Positions 22,984-31,637 are shown, counted from the stretch's first letter. The stretch is 34,927 nucleotides of DNA from Chthoniobacterales bacterium (GCA_013697365.1 JACCXA010000157.1:1-34927), one strand, 5' to 3'. Notes: generated by a model from the sequence alone, not told the origin. Numbers and translations: made by a program.

Positions 22984-23007
22984 GCGACCGAAGTGTCGCT
23001 GCTTCTA
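22984..23007 (-). repeat. TAG-linked hairpin after the PHP gene
   Basis: GCGAC (22984-22988) pairs with GTCGC (22995-22999). The PHP gene stop TAG (23005-23007) lies five bases away. The core matches the element at 13358-13385 (GGCGAC-x-x-AGTGTCGCT then CTACT). Confidence 0.6.
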
Positions 23008-23733
23008 CTCTGTGTCCAGCGGTTGAAGCCTGGCCTCAGTTGTCGGCAGCGTGTGGCGCCGGCGAAGGCGCATCCAATTGTTCCAGGTCTTCCGCATGCT
23101 GTCGCGCGGGGAGAGGTAATGCTGGCTTAGTTCGTTGCTCTGGCAGACCTGCTTCAGGACGCCCTGGACTGAAAAGTCATCGGTGTTCAGGATCGTGTAA
23201 GCAGTGCCGAGCGCTTCCGAATGATGCGCGTCGCTTGCGGCGGTCATCGGTAAGCCGCGGAGTTGGGCATAGCGAAAGGCGTAGCGATTGTAGCGGCGCA
23301 GGGTCGTCGCCGCGTTGAAGACTTCGAGCGCGTCGATCGGGAGTGTCTCCAGCGTCTCCTCGCGGATGCCGGCGCGGAATAAATCGTAGGCGTGCGGCGG
23401 GATGGCGAGGCCGCCGTTTTCGTGAATGATTGCGCAGACCTCCAGCGCTGGTTTGCCCTTTAGGTAGGGCAGGATCGTGCCAATGCAGAGGAGATGCCCT
23501 TCCTCGGTCGATACTTCCACGCCGGGAATCAGGAGGAAGCCGTCGACGGGCAATCCGTCTTCTCGCATCAGTCCTTTCTCCAGTAAGTAAGTCACCGCAT
23601 CGCAAGTGTTGTGATCAGTCACGGCCAGGCCGTGCAACCCCTTGGCCCGCGCGGCCGCGATGTTCTCTTCCGGACTCGAGACCCCATCGCCCGAAAAGAA
23701 CGTGTGCGTGTGGAGGTCGATGTTGAGCGGCAT
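23005..23733 (-). CDS. PHP domain metal-dependent hydrolase
   Basis: This 242-residue protein comprises one PHP domain. Metal ligands are visible in IDLHTHTFFSGDG (H8, H10), VTDHNT (D40, H41), IPGVEVSTEEGHLL (E at about 74, H about 80), and TAASDAHHSEALGTAYT near residue 170. It belongs to the general PHP phosphoesterase group that includes RNase AM/YciV-type 3',5'-nucleotide phosphatases and histidinol-phosphatase-like enzymes; I cannot assign the substrate, but the VTDHNT and GVEVST motifs fit the YciV-like side. Length is shorter than YciV. It is divergent from the DUF1802 gene at 23763 with only 29 bases between start codons, so their promoters overlap the opposite coding regions. Confidence 0.88.
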   Translation of the reverse strand: MPLNIDLHTHTFFSGDGVSSPEENIAAARAKGLHGLAVTDHNTCDAVTYLLEKGLMREDGLPVDGFLLIPGVEVSTEEGHLLCIGTILPYLKGKPALEVCAIIHENGGLAIPPHAYDLFRAGIREETLETLPIDALEVFNAATTLRRYNRYAFRYAQLRGLPMTAASDAHHSEALGTAYTILNTDDFSVQGVLKQVCQSNELSQHYLSPRDSMRKTWNNWMRLRRRHTLPTTEARLQPLDTE

Positions 23734-23762
23734 CGCTCGCAGGCTAGTTTGCGGCGAATTAA

Positions 23763-24308
23763 ATGGAAAGTGTCGGTTTCAAGGAGTGGGCCATCGTCTG
23801 CGAGGCGCTCGGGCGCGGCGAGCAATGCATTTTGCTGCGCAAAGGCGGCATCGCCGAAGGCCGGGCGGGATTCGGGTTTCGGCACGCGGAGTTCTGTCTC
23901 TTCCCGACGTTCTTCCATGAGCAGGTTGCGAAGACGCGCGTCGCTGAGGCAGAGCTTCCGGCGCAAAGACCGGGCGAGATCGAGATTAAATTCTTCGTGA
24001 AGGTGGAGCACGCGATGCTCCTAGACTCGTGGGAGGCAGCAGTCGCGCTCGCGCCGTTGCACATTCTGAAACAGGAGGTGGTGCGTGAGCGTTTCGACTA
24101 CGACGCGGCCCCAGCCATCCATGTCGCCTTTGTGCGCGTGTTCCGATTGGAGCCAAGCTGGTGTCTGCCAGATGCGCGCGAGTTCGGTGGTTGCCGATCG
24201 TGGGTGCACTTGCCGGAGGTCTCCGGGCAGCGACAGATGAAACCGGTCGTCCGAGACGAAGAGCATGCGCGGAATGCGGAAGAGTTTCGCGCGACCACGA
24301 AGTTGTAG
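23763..24308 (+). CDS. DUF1802 family protein
   Basis: This 181-residue protein has the DUF1802 layout: KEWAIVCEALGRGEQCILLR (7-26) followed by GGIAEGRAGFGFRHAEFCLF (28-47) and PTFFHEQ, then a C-terminal half with LHILKQEVVRERFDY and VAFVRVFRL. Family members are cytoplasmic, often near transposon or defence genes or in housekeeping context, and have no proven function; the beta-rich N-terminal half with conserved R-K-G-G-I and FxHxxFxLFPT suggests a nucleic-acid or nucleotide-binding role, but that is a guess. It is divergent from the PHP gene. The last codons, AAG TTG TAG, run into a double palindrome (24305-24363). Confidence 0.85.
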   Translation: MESVGFKEWAIVCEALGRGEQCILLRKGGIAEGRAGFGFRHAEFCLFPTFFHEQVAKTRVAEAELPAQRPGEIEIKFFVKVEHAMLLDSWEAAVALAPLHILKQEVVRERFDYDAAPAIHVAFVRVFRLEPSWCLPDAREFGGCRSWVHLPEVSGQRQMKPVVRDEEHARNAEEFRATTKL

Positions 24309-24363
24309 AGGAAGCTGCCAGCTTCCCGTGTTCGAGACTGGGGAAGCTACCAGCTTCCCCTAC
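24305..24363. repeat. Double palindrome starting at the DUF1802 stop codon
   Basis: GGAAGCT/AGCTTCC (24310-24316, 24320-24326) and GGGGAAGCT/AGCTTCCCC (24340-24348, 24352-24360) form two hairpins. The outer ends GTAGAGGAAGCTG and CCAGCTTCCCCTAC are also mutually complementary. The DUF1802 TAG stop is bases 24306-24308. The gene on the other side (24393) converges, so the element may also end transcripts. Confidence 0.75.
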
Positions 24364-24392
24364 AGAGCAGCGCGTCGAGCGAACCGTACTCG

Positions 24393-26285
24393 TTAGGCGA
24401 GCGACTCGACGAAGAACTCCGGTTCTTCCGCGGGCACCGGCTCTTCCTCGCGTTTGCGATTGAACTGCATGTCATAGAGCCGCCGGTAGTAGCCGGACTG
24501 CTCGATCAACTCGGCATGGGTGCCAATTTCTTTGATGTGGCCTTCTTCCATAACCACGATCTGATCGGCGGATAGAATTGTTGAGAGCCGATGCGCTATC
24601 GCGATCACTGTCCGTCCTGCGGAGAGATTCTCGAGCGCGATCTGGATTTGCTTCTCAGATTCGGAATCGAGCGCTGACGTCGCCTCATCGAGGAGGAGGA
24701 TGGGCGCGTTCTTCAAGAGGGCGCGGGCGATCGCGAGGCGTTGCTGTTGGCCCCCCGATAACAGACATCCTTTGTCGCCAATGACTGTCTCGTAGCCTTG
24801 TGGCTGCGCCATGATGAAGTCGTGCGCAAAGGCTGCCTGGGCCGCGGCATAAACTTCGTCCCGCGTCGCCTTGAGCCGTCCAAACTGAATGTTGCTGAAG
24901 ATCGTGTCGTGAAACAAAAACGTCTCCTGGGTGACAAGCCCGATCTGTTTGCGCAGTGACTTCTGCGTCACCTCGCGGATGTCGCGACCGTCGATCCGAA
25001 TTTCGCCGTTCGTCGGATCATAAAGTCGAAGGAGGAGCGAAAGGATCGTGCTTTTGCCTGCGCCGCTTGAGCCGACCAGGGCGTACGTCTTACCCGCCTC
25101 GACCGCAAGACTGACATCGTGGACGGCATCCGTCCGGCCTCCTGCATAGCGAAAGGAGACGTTTTTCAGATCGATCCTGCCGCTGGAGAACGGCAGCTCG
25201 ATCGCGTCCGGCGCATCCACCACGCTGGGTTTCGAGTCAAGGATCGCAAAAATCCCCGTCGTCGCCTGGATGGAACGCTCCATGATGATCTGGATCTTGC
25301 TGAGGACCTTGAGCGGCTCGTAGAGAAGGAAAATGCCCATGTTCAGCGCGAGGAAGCGCGCGGCACTCACTTGCATGAAGTAAACGTAGAGGAGCGCCAG
25401 GCCGACCCCGATGGCAGCGATCGTTTCAACCATGGGGCCGACCGATTCCATGGCGCGGACAATCCGGATTGAATTGTCGAATTGCAGCTTGTTGCTGTGG
25501 CGAAAAATTTTCTCCTGATGCTCTTCGCGCGCGAAGGATTTGATGACCCGGATGCCGGCGAAAGTCTCCTGCATCGTCACGACCATCTGGCCCATGTCCT
25601 CCTGCTCCATCTTGGCAGCGCGGCGGGCTTTGCGCCCGTAGATGCTGATCGGGATAATGCAAAGCGGGAAGAGGAAGAGGGTCACGATCGTGAACTTCCA
25701 ATCGAGATAGAGCAGGACCGCGACGCCGACGAGGATTGCGACCGGCATTTTGAAGAGATCGCTTCCGATGTTCGAAAGCGCCATCTGCATCATGCGCGTG
25801 TCGTTTGTGATCCGCGACATGAGGAAACCGGAACGCGAGCGATTAAAGAAATCCATCGAGTGACTGAGGATTTTTTGGAAGAGCTGGGTGCGAATGTCAG
25901 TCAGCACTTTGTTGCCCACCCAGGCCATGTAGTAGCTGTTCAAATACGAACAGAGACTGCGCGCCATCATCACGCCCGGGATAGCCAGGCAAAGCACGAC
26001 GAGGGAATCGATCTTAGGGCCGGCATCGAACTGACTGGAGCCCTGCATCAACGCGCGGGGAGTCATGGGCGCGGCACCGCCTTGGAAAACGAAGGCCATA
26101 ACCTTGGCCAGAACGATGGGCAGAAGGCCGTTGATCGCGCCGTAGGCGAAGCCAAACCCAAGACCAATGCCAAAGCGAACCTTGTAAGGCTTTACATACT
26201 GAAAGAGCCTGCGATAGGGACCCGAGCCAGCCTTCAGCGTTTCCCAAAAAGAGCGCTTAATTTTGGGTGCTTTAAGTCCGCTCAT
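24393..26285 (-). CDS. MsbA-like ABC exporter (lipid/LPS flippase type)
   Basis: This is a 630-residue half-transporter: membrane domain with about six helices (from VRFGIGLGFGFAYGAINGLL to IAAIGVGLALLYVYFMQ) and a C-terminal ATPase with Walker A VGSSGAGKST (about 404-413), signature LLSGGQQQRLA, Walker B ILLLDEATSALD and switch IAHRLST. The sequence fits the MsbA/lipid exporter group (ABCB type), and its neighbours are LPS-type glycosyltransferases, so export of lipid A, core or another lipid-linked glycan is likely. I start it at MSGLKAPKIK (26285), which overlaps the end of the GT9 gene by 14 bases, giving translational coupling; an ATG at 26309 is also in frame. It ends in TAA. Confidence 0.92.
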   Translation of the reverse strand: MSGLKAPKIKRSFWETLKAGSGPYRRLFQYVKPYKVRFGIGLGFGFAYGAINGLLPIVLAKVMAFVFQGGAAPMTPRALMQGSSQFDAGPKIDSLVVLCLAIPGVMMARSLCSYLNSYYMAWVGNKVLTDIRTQLFQKILSHSMDFFNRSRSGFLMSRITNDTRMMQMALSNIGSDLFKMPVAILVGVAVLLYLDWKFTIVTLFLFPLCIIPISIYGRKARRAAKMEQEDMGQMVVTMQETFAGIRVIKSFAREEHQEKIFRHSNKLQFDNSIRIVRAMESVGPMVETIAAIGVGLALLYVYFMQVSAARFLALNMGIFLLYEPLKVLSKIQIIMERSIQATTGIFAILDSKPSVVDAPDAIELPFSSGRIDLKNVSFRYAGGRTDAVHDVSLAVEAGKTYALVGSSGAGKSTILSLLLRLYDPTNGEIRIDGRDIREVTQKSLRKQIGLVTQETFLFHDTIFSNIQFGRLKATRDEVYAAAQAAFAHDFIMAQPQGYETVIGDKGCLLSGGQQQRLAIARALLKNAPILLLDEATSALDSESEKQIQIALENLSAGRTVIAIAHRLSTILSADQIVVMEEGHIKEIGTHAELIEQSGYYRRLYDMQFNRKREEEPVPAEEPEFFVESLA

Positions 26286-27297
26286 ACGTGCGGCCGCGCG
26301 GCGCGGCAAGCAGCGCTTTCATAGCATCGATCACTTGCTCCGTCGAGATTAGCTTCATCGCGACGGGCTTCTGTCTGGCGGAGAATTCCGTGACCGGGGC
26401 GGAGTGGCCGGCCTGGAGAATGAGCGCGGGGCTGAAGCGAGGATGCCAGTGGAGCGGATTGGTAGGGCCGAAGAGGACGACCTGCGGTGTCTGCATCGCA
26501 ACGGCAAGGTGCATGGGGGCGGAGTCGACGGTGGTGATCAGGCGTGCGCGTTCGATGAGCGCGGCCAGCGTGAGGAGATCGACCTGCCCCGAAAGGTCTG
26601 TAAACGGTGCCTTGGTTTTCGCCCGGACCTCGGCCACATGTGCTTTTTCCAGCGATGAATTGCCGCCCGTTATGACGCATGGAAATCCCTCCTGCGTCGC
26701 CCATGCGAGCAACGCAGCCCAACGATCCGCTTCCCAGAATTTTTCGGCGCGTGCCGACCCGGGATGGAAGAGGAGAAAATCGCCCGCGATTTTGTTTTTT
26801 TTCCGAAGCTGATCGGCACGGTCGAATCCCGACGTAGGCAATTCCAGCCTAACGAGAGGCGAGGCGTCGCGAATTCCCAGTGGAGCGAGGAGCGCGAGGT
26901 GGTAATCGACCGTGTGCAGGAGACGGATTGGGCATTCGACCATTTCGTTGTAACTGAGCGCGCGCAGCTTCTCCCGATGGCGCGGGTGATCCGCCGTAAT
27001 CCGCTTCTTCGCGGCGGAGAGCAGCGTTAGAAACGCGGAACGATCATTGCGCGTGAAGTCGAAGCAATAGTCGAAACGGCGAGCTGCGACCGAGAACCAG
27101 CTCGCGGCGTCGCTGATCCTTCCGCGCGCGATTAACGTCCGGTCCAGGCCGGGAATCGCGGGCAGGAGTTCAGAGCAACCGCTGGATACGATCAGCGAAA
27201 TATCCGCGCCGGGAAATTTAGCGCGGAGGGCCGCAATCGCCGGCGTAGTGAGAATCAGATCGCCGATTCGTTTCAGTTGAATGAGGAGGATCTTCAT
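26272..27297 (-). CDS. Glycosyltransferase family 9 (heptosyltransferase-like)
   Basis: This 341-residue protein has the GT-B fold. The N-terminus MKILLIQLKRIGDLILTTPA is the GT9 signature, shared with ADP-heptose:LPS heptosyltransferases WaaC/WaaF. In the second domain FLLFHPGSARAEKFW (the nucleotide-sugar binding start), TDLSGQVDLLTLAALIERAR, TVDSAPMHLAVAM and VVLFGPTNPLHWHP follow in the family order. It would add a heptose or related sugar to the LPS core at the inner face of the cytoplasmic membrane. It overlaps the MsbA-like exporter gene downstream and follows a GT4 gene by about 80 bases, so the three minus-strand genes form one envelope-glycan operon. Confidence 0.9.
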   Translation of the reverse strand: MKILLIQLKRIGDLILTTPAIAALRAKFPGADISLIVSSGCSELLPAIPGLDRTLIARGRISDAASWFSVAARRFDYCFDFTRNDRSAFLTLLSAAKKRITADHPRHREKLRALSYNEMVECPIRLLHTVDYHLALLAPLGIRDASPLVRLELPTSGFDRADQLRKKNKIAGDFLLFHPGSARAEKFWEADRWAALLAWATQEGFPCVITGGNSSLEKAHVAEVRAKTKAPFTDLSGQVDLLTLAALIERARLITTVDSAPMHLAVAMQTPQVVLFGPTNPLHWHPRFSPALILQAGHSAPVTEFSARQKPVAMKLISTEQVIDAMKALLAAPRGRTYERT

Positions 27298-27299
27298 TC

Positions 27300-27352
27300 C
27301 AATCCTGCTCTTGATCCCGATCCTGATCTTGCTCCCACCGGTTGGATTAAGA
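27300..27352. repeat. Purine-rich hexamer tandem region with inverted second block
   Basis: On the minus strand 27300-27340 consists of hexamers close to GGATCA/AGAGCA (GGAGCA, AGATCA, GGATCG, GGATCA, AGAGCA, GGATTG). After a short ACCGGTTGG-containing centre the plus strand carries similar purine-rich sequence (AAGAGTAGGAGCAGGAG, 27349-27365). This is a second short-repeat type, again arranged as opposing blocks, in the gap between the GT9 and GT4 genes. Confidence 0.6.
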
Positions 27353-27376
27353 GTAGGAGCAGGAGAAACTTCGACC

Positions 27377-28576
27377 CTAACCCTTCATCTGCATCGCCTG
27401 CTCATAGGCGTCGAGCAGTCGCGCCCGGAAATCATCCCAGGTAAAATTTTCCACGACGCGAGCACGCGCCGCGCTGCTCATCCGCTCGACGATTTCCGGG
27501 TGGCGATAGAGATGCAAAATCGCCTCTGCCAGGGAGTCGACATCGCCCGGCTTGATGATGATGCCTTCCACGCCGTCGGTCACTACGTCACCGGACTCGC
27601 GCGTCGTAATCTGCGGCAAGCCGCACGCGGCGGCTTCGTATGTCACCTTGGCGCTGCCTTCGCATTGTGAGGGAAAAACGTGAATCGTTCCCTGGCTCAG
27701 ATAAGTTTCTGGGTCGTGCGCGAAGCCCACCACGCGGATGTTGTCGCGCGCGAAACGCTGGAGATGCGGCTTTGCTTCCTCGTGCACTGAACCGACCAGC
27801 CAAAGCTCCGCATCTTTTAAATCGAGGCGATCCCACGCTTCGAGGAGATGGTGAATCCCTTTCCGCTCGATCAGCGCGCCGGAGAAGATGACGCGGAAAA
27901 TAGGAGGACGTTTTCCGGGGCGGAAGCGGTCCACGTTTACGCCGCGCGGCAGATAAAAAAGTTTCTCCTCTGGAAAACCCTGCACGCGGAATGTCTCGGC
28001 CGCCTTTCTCGAGAGCACGACGAGCAAGTCCGCTAATTCATATTCTTCGAGGAAACGCTCCCGCGTGAGCAGGAGATTCGTTTTCCAATTCGCTTTCGGA
28101 TCAGCGGGCGTCGCTGGCCGGTCGACTTTGCCACGGTCGCGGTGCCAGGTCGGGATCTCGACCAGCGAGGGGACGCCTAGTTTTCGCGCCACCCGCAATG
28201 ATTCGAGACAATCGCCCGACCAACTATGGAAAAGATCGTAACGGCCCGTTGCCAGCTGGCGGGAGACGATCCAGTCGAGATACTTTTTCTTCGCGCCGTA
28301 ATAATAAGGCCGCTCCAGAAACGAGATCAGCCGAACCGGATGCCAGCGGAGCGAGTAGATAAGCGCCGGCGGGATTTCCTTCTGCCGGTTATCGTAGGCG
28401 ACGGCCTTTCCCAGGAAGCCTCCGCGATGCGAGGCGCGTAAAGCTTCGAACGCATCCGTGTCCAAACCGGAGCCGCCGATGCGAGCGAAGATCGAGTAAA
28501 GGAGATGCCGCGGGAGCTGCCTGGCGGCGTCCTGCAGCGGTGCCGCCAGCGGTGCATTTAAGGTTTCGCCGAGCAT
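27377..28576 (-). CDS. GT4 family glycosyltransferase
   Basis: This is a 399-residue GT-B enzyme. The N-terminal acceptor domain includes a YDLFHSWSGDCLESLRVARK segment (about 113-132). The C-terminal donor domain shows VIFSGALIERKGIHHLLEAW (about 228-247), ELWLVGSVHEEAKPHL, IHVFPSQCEGSAKVTYEAAA and a TTRESGDVVTDGVEGIIIKP stretch with the GT4 E-x7-E motif (EGSAKVTYE). It would transfer an activated sugar during synthesis of a surface polysaccharide or LPS; acceptor and sugar are unknown. It leads the minus-strand operon with GT9 and the MsbA-like exporter, and is divergent from a second GT4 gene at 28640, with about 60 bases between them. Confidence 0.9.
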   Translation of the reverse strand: MLGETLNAPLAAPLQDAARQLPRHLLYSIFARIGGSGLDTDAFEALRASHRGGFLGKAVAYDNRQKEIPPALIYSLRWHPVRLISFLERPYYYGAKKKYLDWIVSRQLATGRYDLFHSWSGDCLESLRVARKLGVPSLVEIPTWHRDRGKVDRPATPADPKANWKTNLLLTRERFLEEYELADLLVVLSRKAAETFRVQGFPEEKLFYLPRGVNVDRFRPGKRPPIFRVIFSGALIERKGIHHLLEAWDRLDLKDAELWLVGSVHEEAKPHLQRFARDNIRVVGFAHDPETYLSQGTIHVFPSQCEGSAKVTYEAAACGLPQITTRESGDVVTDGVEGIIIKPGDVDSLAEAILHLYRHPEIVERMSSAARARVVENFTWDDFRARLLDAYEQAMQMKG

Positions 28577-28639
28577 CGGCTAACAAGTATTGTGGCGTTT
28601 GAGGGCAAGTAAAGGCGGACTGCTCGCGCCCTTGCATCG

Positions 28640-29743
28640 ATGGAAGCGGACCAACTTACTATCGGCTTCGTCCGGCGTGGTTACGCGCGCGCCGGAGGGG
28701 CGGAGGCGTATCTCCAGCGGCTCGCGAAGGGTGTGCGATCGGCGGGGCACGTTCTGCGGTTAGCGACAACGGACGAATGGCCGGAAAATGACTGGCCGTT
28801 TGGTCAGATCACGCGTTTGGCCGGCCAGACGCCCACGCAATTCGCCGACGCTTTCGAAGCCATTCGGCCGGCTTGGGGTTGCGATGTCGTGCTGAGCCTC
28901 GAACGGATTTGGCAATGTGATATCTACCGCGCCGGGGACGGCGTGCACCGCGCCTGGCTTGTGCGACGCCGGGAGCATGACAGCGTCTTGCGGAAACTGC
29001 GGGGCATCTTCAATCGCAAGCATCGCGGAATCCTTCGTCTGGAAGAATCTCTTTTCGGTCACGGCGGGGCGCGGCGCGTGATCGCTAACTCCGAGATGGT
29101 GCAGCGCGAGATTGTGCGGCTCTACGGCTGCCCGGCAGACCAGATCGATGTCGTCCGCAATGGCGTGCCGGTGGACCAATTCCGCTTCACGGCAGATTCC
29201 CGCAGGCGGAGCCGGGCTGCCTTCGGGCTCACCGACGATGCTCTGGCCGTGCTGTTCGTCGGCTCCGGGTGGGGACGCAAGGGACTGAAGTTCGCGATCA
29301 AGGCCGTCGAAGCCTGCCGCGACCCGCGAATGCAGCTGCTCGTCGCCGGACGCGGCAACCGCGCAGAATACAGCTCCCCCAGTTTGCGTTTGCTTGGCGT
29401 AGTGGAGGATCTGCCGGCTCTCTACGCAGCAGCAGACATCTTTTTGCTGCCGACCATTTACGATCCATTTTCCAACGCCTCTCTCGAAGCGCTCGCCGCG
29501 GGCCTTCCGGTCGTGACCACGTCAGCAAATGGATTCGCCGAGATTGTAGAGGAAGGGATTCAAGGCAGCATCGCCGGCAATCCTGCCGACATCGACGCGC
29601 TAACGGGTGCCTTGAAATTCTGGTCGGATCCCGCTCGAAGAGAGGCTGCGCGCCCGCGCTGTCATGCGCTTGCGGCACAATTCGACATCTCGCGAAATGT
29701 GCAGGAAACGCTTGGGATTCTCCTGCAGTGCGCACGCCGCTGA
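28640..29743 (+). CDS. GT4 family glycosyltransferase, WaaG-like
   Basis: This is a 367-residue GT-B enzyme. The N-terminus TIGFVRRGYARAGGAEAYLQ has the glycine-rich GGAE loop of the WaaG/GT4 group. VVLSLERIWQCDIYRAGDGVHRAW (about 93-116) is very like the WaaG region L-x-R-x-x-x-x-D-x-Y-x-A-G-D-G-x-H. The donor domain has VLFVGSGWGRKGLKFAIKAV, the loop LLVAGRG, and PTIYDPFSNASLEALAAGLP with the E-x7-E motif. WaaG adds the first glucose to the LPS inner core heptose, consistent with the adjacent heptosyltransferase-like GT9; the exact sugar is inferred. A single plus-strand gene, divergent from the other GT4. The ATG follows CATCG with no clear ribosome binding site. Confidence 0.92.
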   Translation: MEADQLTIGFVRRGYARAGGAEAYLQRLAKGVRSAGHVLRLATTDEWPENDWPFGQITRLAGQTPTQFADAFEAIRPAWGCDVVLSLERIWQCDIYRAGDGVHRAWLVRRREHDSVLRKLRGIFNRKHRGILRLEESLFGHGGARRVIANSEMVQREIVRLYGCPADQIDVVRNGVPVDQFRFTADSRRRSRAAFGLTDDALAVLFVGSGWGRKGLKFAIKAVEACRDPRMQLLVAGRGNRAEYSSPSLRLLGVVEDLPALYAAADIFLLPTIYDPFSNASLEALAAGLPVVTTSANGFAEIVEEGIQGSIAGNPADIDALTGALKFWSDPARREAARPRCHALAAQFDISRNVQETLGILLQCARR

Positions 29744-29793
29744 GGGGCACAAGACTGTCGGCGCGAACGAGGCCGCGATTTGCCCGCCGCCCG

Positions 29794-30117
29794 CTACGCA
29801 GCAAGCGCAGCTTCGGCGTCGGCGAAGATCCGGAAGACCTGATCGAGCCGTGCGATCTCGAAGATCGGGCGCACACTATTCTGCAGGCCGGCGAGAGCGA
29901 ACTTCCCGCCGTAGTTGTCGACCATCTGCATCGCTTCAATCAGGACGGCGAGACCGGAACTGTCGATATAGCTCACCTGCGAAAGATCCACGACAAGCTG
30001 CTTTGGCTTTTCCTTGATCATCGCGTTCAGCGACGCGGCGATTCGTGGGGAGACATGCAGATCTATTTCACCCTCGAGCGGAAGGACGTTGGGGCGTTCG
30101 GTTGAGGACATGGTCAT
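29794..30117 (-). CDS. STAS domain protein, anti-anti-sigma factor type
   Basis: This 107-residue single-domain protein has the SpoIIAA/RsbV layout: VLPLEGEIDLHVSPRIAASL (11-30), KQLVVDLSQVSYIDSSGLAV (39-58) and an alpha-beta C-terminus (GKFALAGLQNSVRPIFEIAR). The DSSG motif (52-55) carries the serine (S53) that partner anti-sigma kinases phosphorylate. It would act by partner switching, releasing a sigma factor or controlling another regulator when dephosphorylated. No kinase or phosphatase partner is encoded here; the nearby FHA protein is a phosphothreonine-binding domain, so a link to Ser/Thr phosphorylation is possible but unproven. A GGAG six bases before the ATG at 30117 fixes the start; an ATG at 30132 is less likely. 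Confidence 0.9.
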   Translation of the reverse strand: MTMSSTERPNVLPLEGEIDLHVSPRIAASLNAMIKEKPKQLVVDLSQVSYIDSSGLAVLIEAMQMVDNYGGKFALAGLQNSVRPIFEIARLDQVFRIFADAEAALAA

Positions 30118-30162
30118 GGCAGGCTCCGGCAAGATGTCACTCTCCGGGCCGTCGTCAATCTG

Positions 30163-30852
30163 TCACCAATCGAGCTGCGCGATCACGTCATCGACGTGCG
30201 AGAAATCATCGAAGAGAAAATCCGGCGCGTGCAGGGCCAGCTGTTCGCGCGTCCATCGTCCGGTCGCGACGGCGATCGTGCGTGCCCCGAAGATTTTACC
30301 GCAGGCGATGTCGTGGCCCGTGTCGCCGATCACGTCGATCCGCCCCGCTTCGAACTCATGGCTGTGCGTTTCCTTCGCTCGGGCACGGGCGAACGCGCCC
30401 AGCTCATTGCGGTCGTGGTGGTCATCCGCGAAGGCGCCGAATTCGAAATAATCCCAGAGGCCGTATCGCCGGAGTTTCAACTCCGCGCCGCGACGGAGGT
30501 TTCCGGTCAGCAATGCGAGCACGCGCTCGGGCTTGGGTCGCATCTGATTCAATATTTCCTTCACTCCGGGGAGGACATGCCCGCTGACTTGCGGAAGCAG
30601 TTCGGCGAGGTTCGTGAGGTATTCTTCCAGGAACTCGGCGGTACGGTCCGGTGTCGGTTCGACTCCGTGTTTGCACAGGATGCTGGTCGCAATGGCAGTG
30701 TCCGTACGGCCCGCGATTTCGATATCCCGCAAATCACTTTCTTCTCCGAAGCGTTCCTGCACCAGCCGGTGCAACGCTTTCTCGCCGGCTCCCCCTGATG
30801 TGATCAGCGTCGCGTCAATATCCCAGAGCAGGAGGCGTTTGTTGTGGGTCAT
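30163..30852 (-). CDS. HAD-superfamily hydrolase (phosphatase-like)
   Basis: This is a protein of about 229 residues with all four HAD motifs: LLLWDIDATLI (D11, D13) as motif I, ALLTGNLRRGAELKL with the motif II threonine, the lysine in ARAKETHSHEF as motif III, and VIGDTGHDIACGKIFGARTI as motif IV. The helical cap between motifs I and II is of the beta-phosphoglucomutase/phosphoglycolate phosphatase type. The DIDATL has Ala where most relatives have Gly. It would dephosphorylate a small metabolite in the cytoplasm; the substrate is not predictable. An ATG at 30873 is an alternative start. The STAS gene follows 45 bases downstream on the same strand. Confidence 0.88.
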   Translation of the reverse strand: MTHNKRLLLWDIDATLITSGGAGEKALHRLVQERFGEESDLRDIEIAGRTDTAIATSILCKHGVEPTPDRTAEFLEEYLTNLAELLPQVSGHVLPGVKEILNQMRPKPERVLALLTGNLRRGAELKLRRYGLWDYFEFGAFADDHHDRNELGAFARARAKETHSHEFEAGRIDVIGDTGHDIACGKIFGARTIAVATGRWTREQLALHAPDFLFDDFSHVDDVIAQLDW

Positions 30853-31017
30853 GCTGAGCAAGGGTCGAGACATCTCTCACTGCGTTAGAGCGTGTCATCT
30901 CGCCCCTTCGCGTCGGGAAGAGAGACGACGAGTCTGTGGAAAAAGCCTGTCACGCGTGAGATGGCCCGCGGATCGGTCGAGATGAGATCCCCTTGCCTAC
31001 ACCACGGAAACCAGCCT

Positions 31018-31530
31018 CTACGGAATCGTCGGTGGCCGCATCTGCACCAGCGAAAGCAAACTGGCCACCAAGGCAAGGATCGCCAACGCGGCGGCGGCAA
31101 GGAGCGCCGTGCGCACTGGATCCTTCTCCTCCTTTCGCTTCGGGAAGGGCGAGGCATTCGCGAAACCCTCCGGACGCGCGCTTACCTCAGCCGGGAGTGC
31201 TTCGGCTTCGCTCAAGGCAGGCAACGGCGCCACTTCTTCCGCCATCTCACATTCGAAACACGCCTCGACCTTTCCGAAAGTGATGCGATCGCCAATGCGG
31301 AGTGCGACGCTCGTTACGGTTTCGCCATTCACGCGGGTGCCATTCGTCGAATCCAGGTCCTGTAAATGGAACGTCTCGCCGACCTGATGCATCTGCGCGT
31401 GTCGCCCAGAGACAGAGGGATCTTCGATCTGAATCACATTATCCGCGGCGCGCCCGATCGTGATCAGCTCTGCGGCCAATTCGTGCGTGGCCGAGCCCGG
31501 CGCGCCCGGGAGCAGGATCAACTTCGACAT
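31018..31530 (-). CDS. FHA domain protein with C-terminal membrane anchor
   Basis: This is a 170-residue protein. The N-terminal FHA domain shows TIGRAADN (24-31), PSVSGRHAQM (38-47) and LDSTNGTRVNG (59-69), which contain the conserved Gly-Arg, Ser/His and Asn-Gly residues that bind phosphothreonine. A Pro/Ala/Glu-rich linker (100-130) leads to a basic KRKEEKDPVR and a single helix (141-163) near the C-terminus, so the FHA domain faces the cytoplasm from the inner membrane. It would recruit a phosphorylated partner to the membrane; no kinase is encoded in the window. It is divergent from lepA, with 146 bases between start codons. Confidence 0.9.
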   Translation of the reverse strand: MSKLILLPGAPGSATHELAAELITIGRAADNVIQIEDPSVSGRHAQMHQVGETFHLQDLDSTNGTRVNGETVTSVALRIGDRITFGKVEACFECEMAEEVAPLPALSEAEALPAEVSARPEGFANASPFPKRKEEKDPVRTALLAAAALAILALVASLLSLVQMRPPTIP

Positions 31531-31637
31531 CTGCTGCTTGCCTTATCAGTCGCGAAGCTGGATGGCAATCGGCCTCTCCAGCCGAAAGCCAGGCGGCAGC
31601 GTGATATTTGCCGGCCACTCCGTCGGACCCTGCCTCG

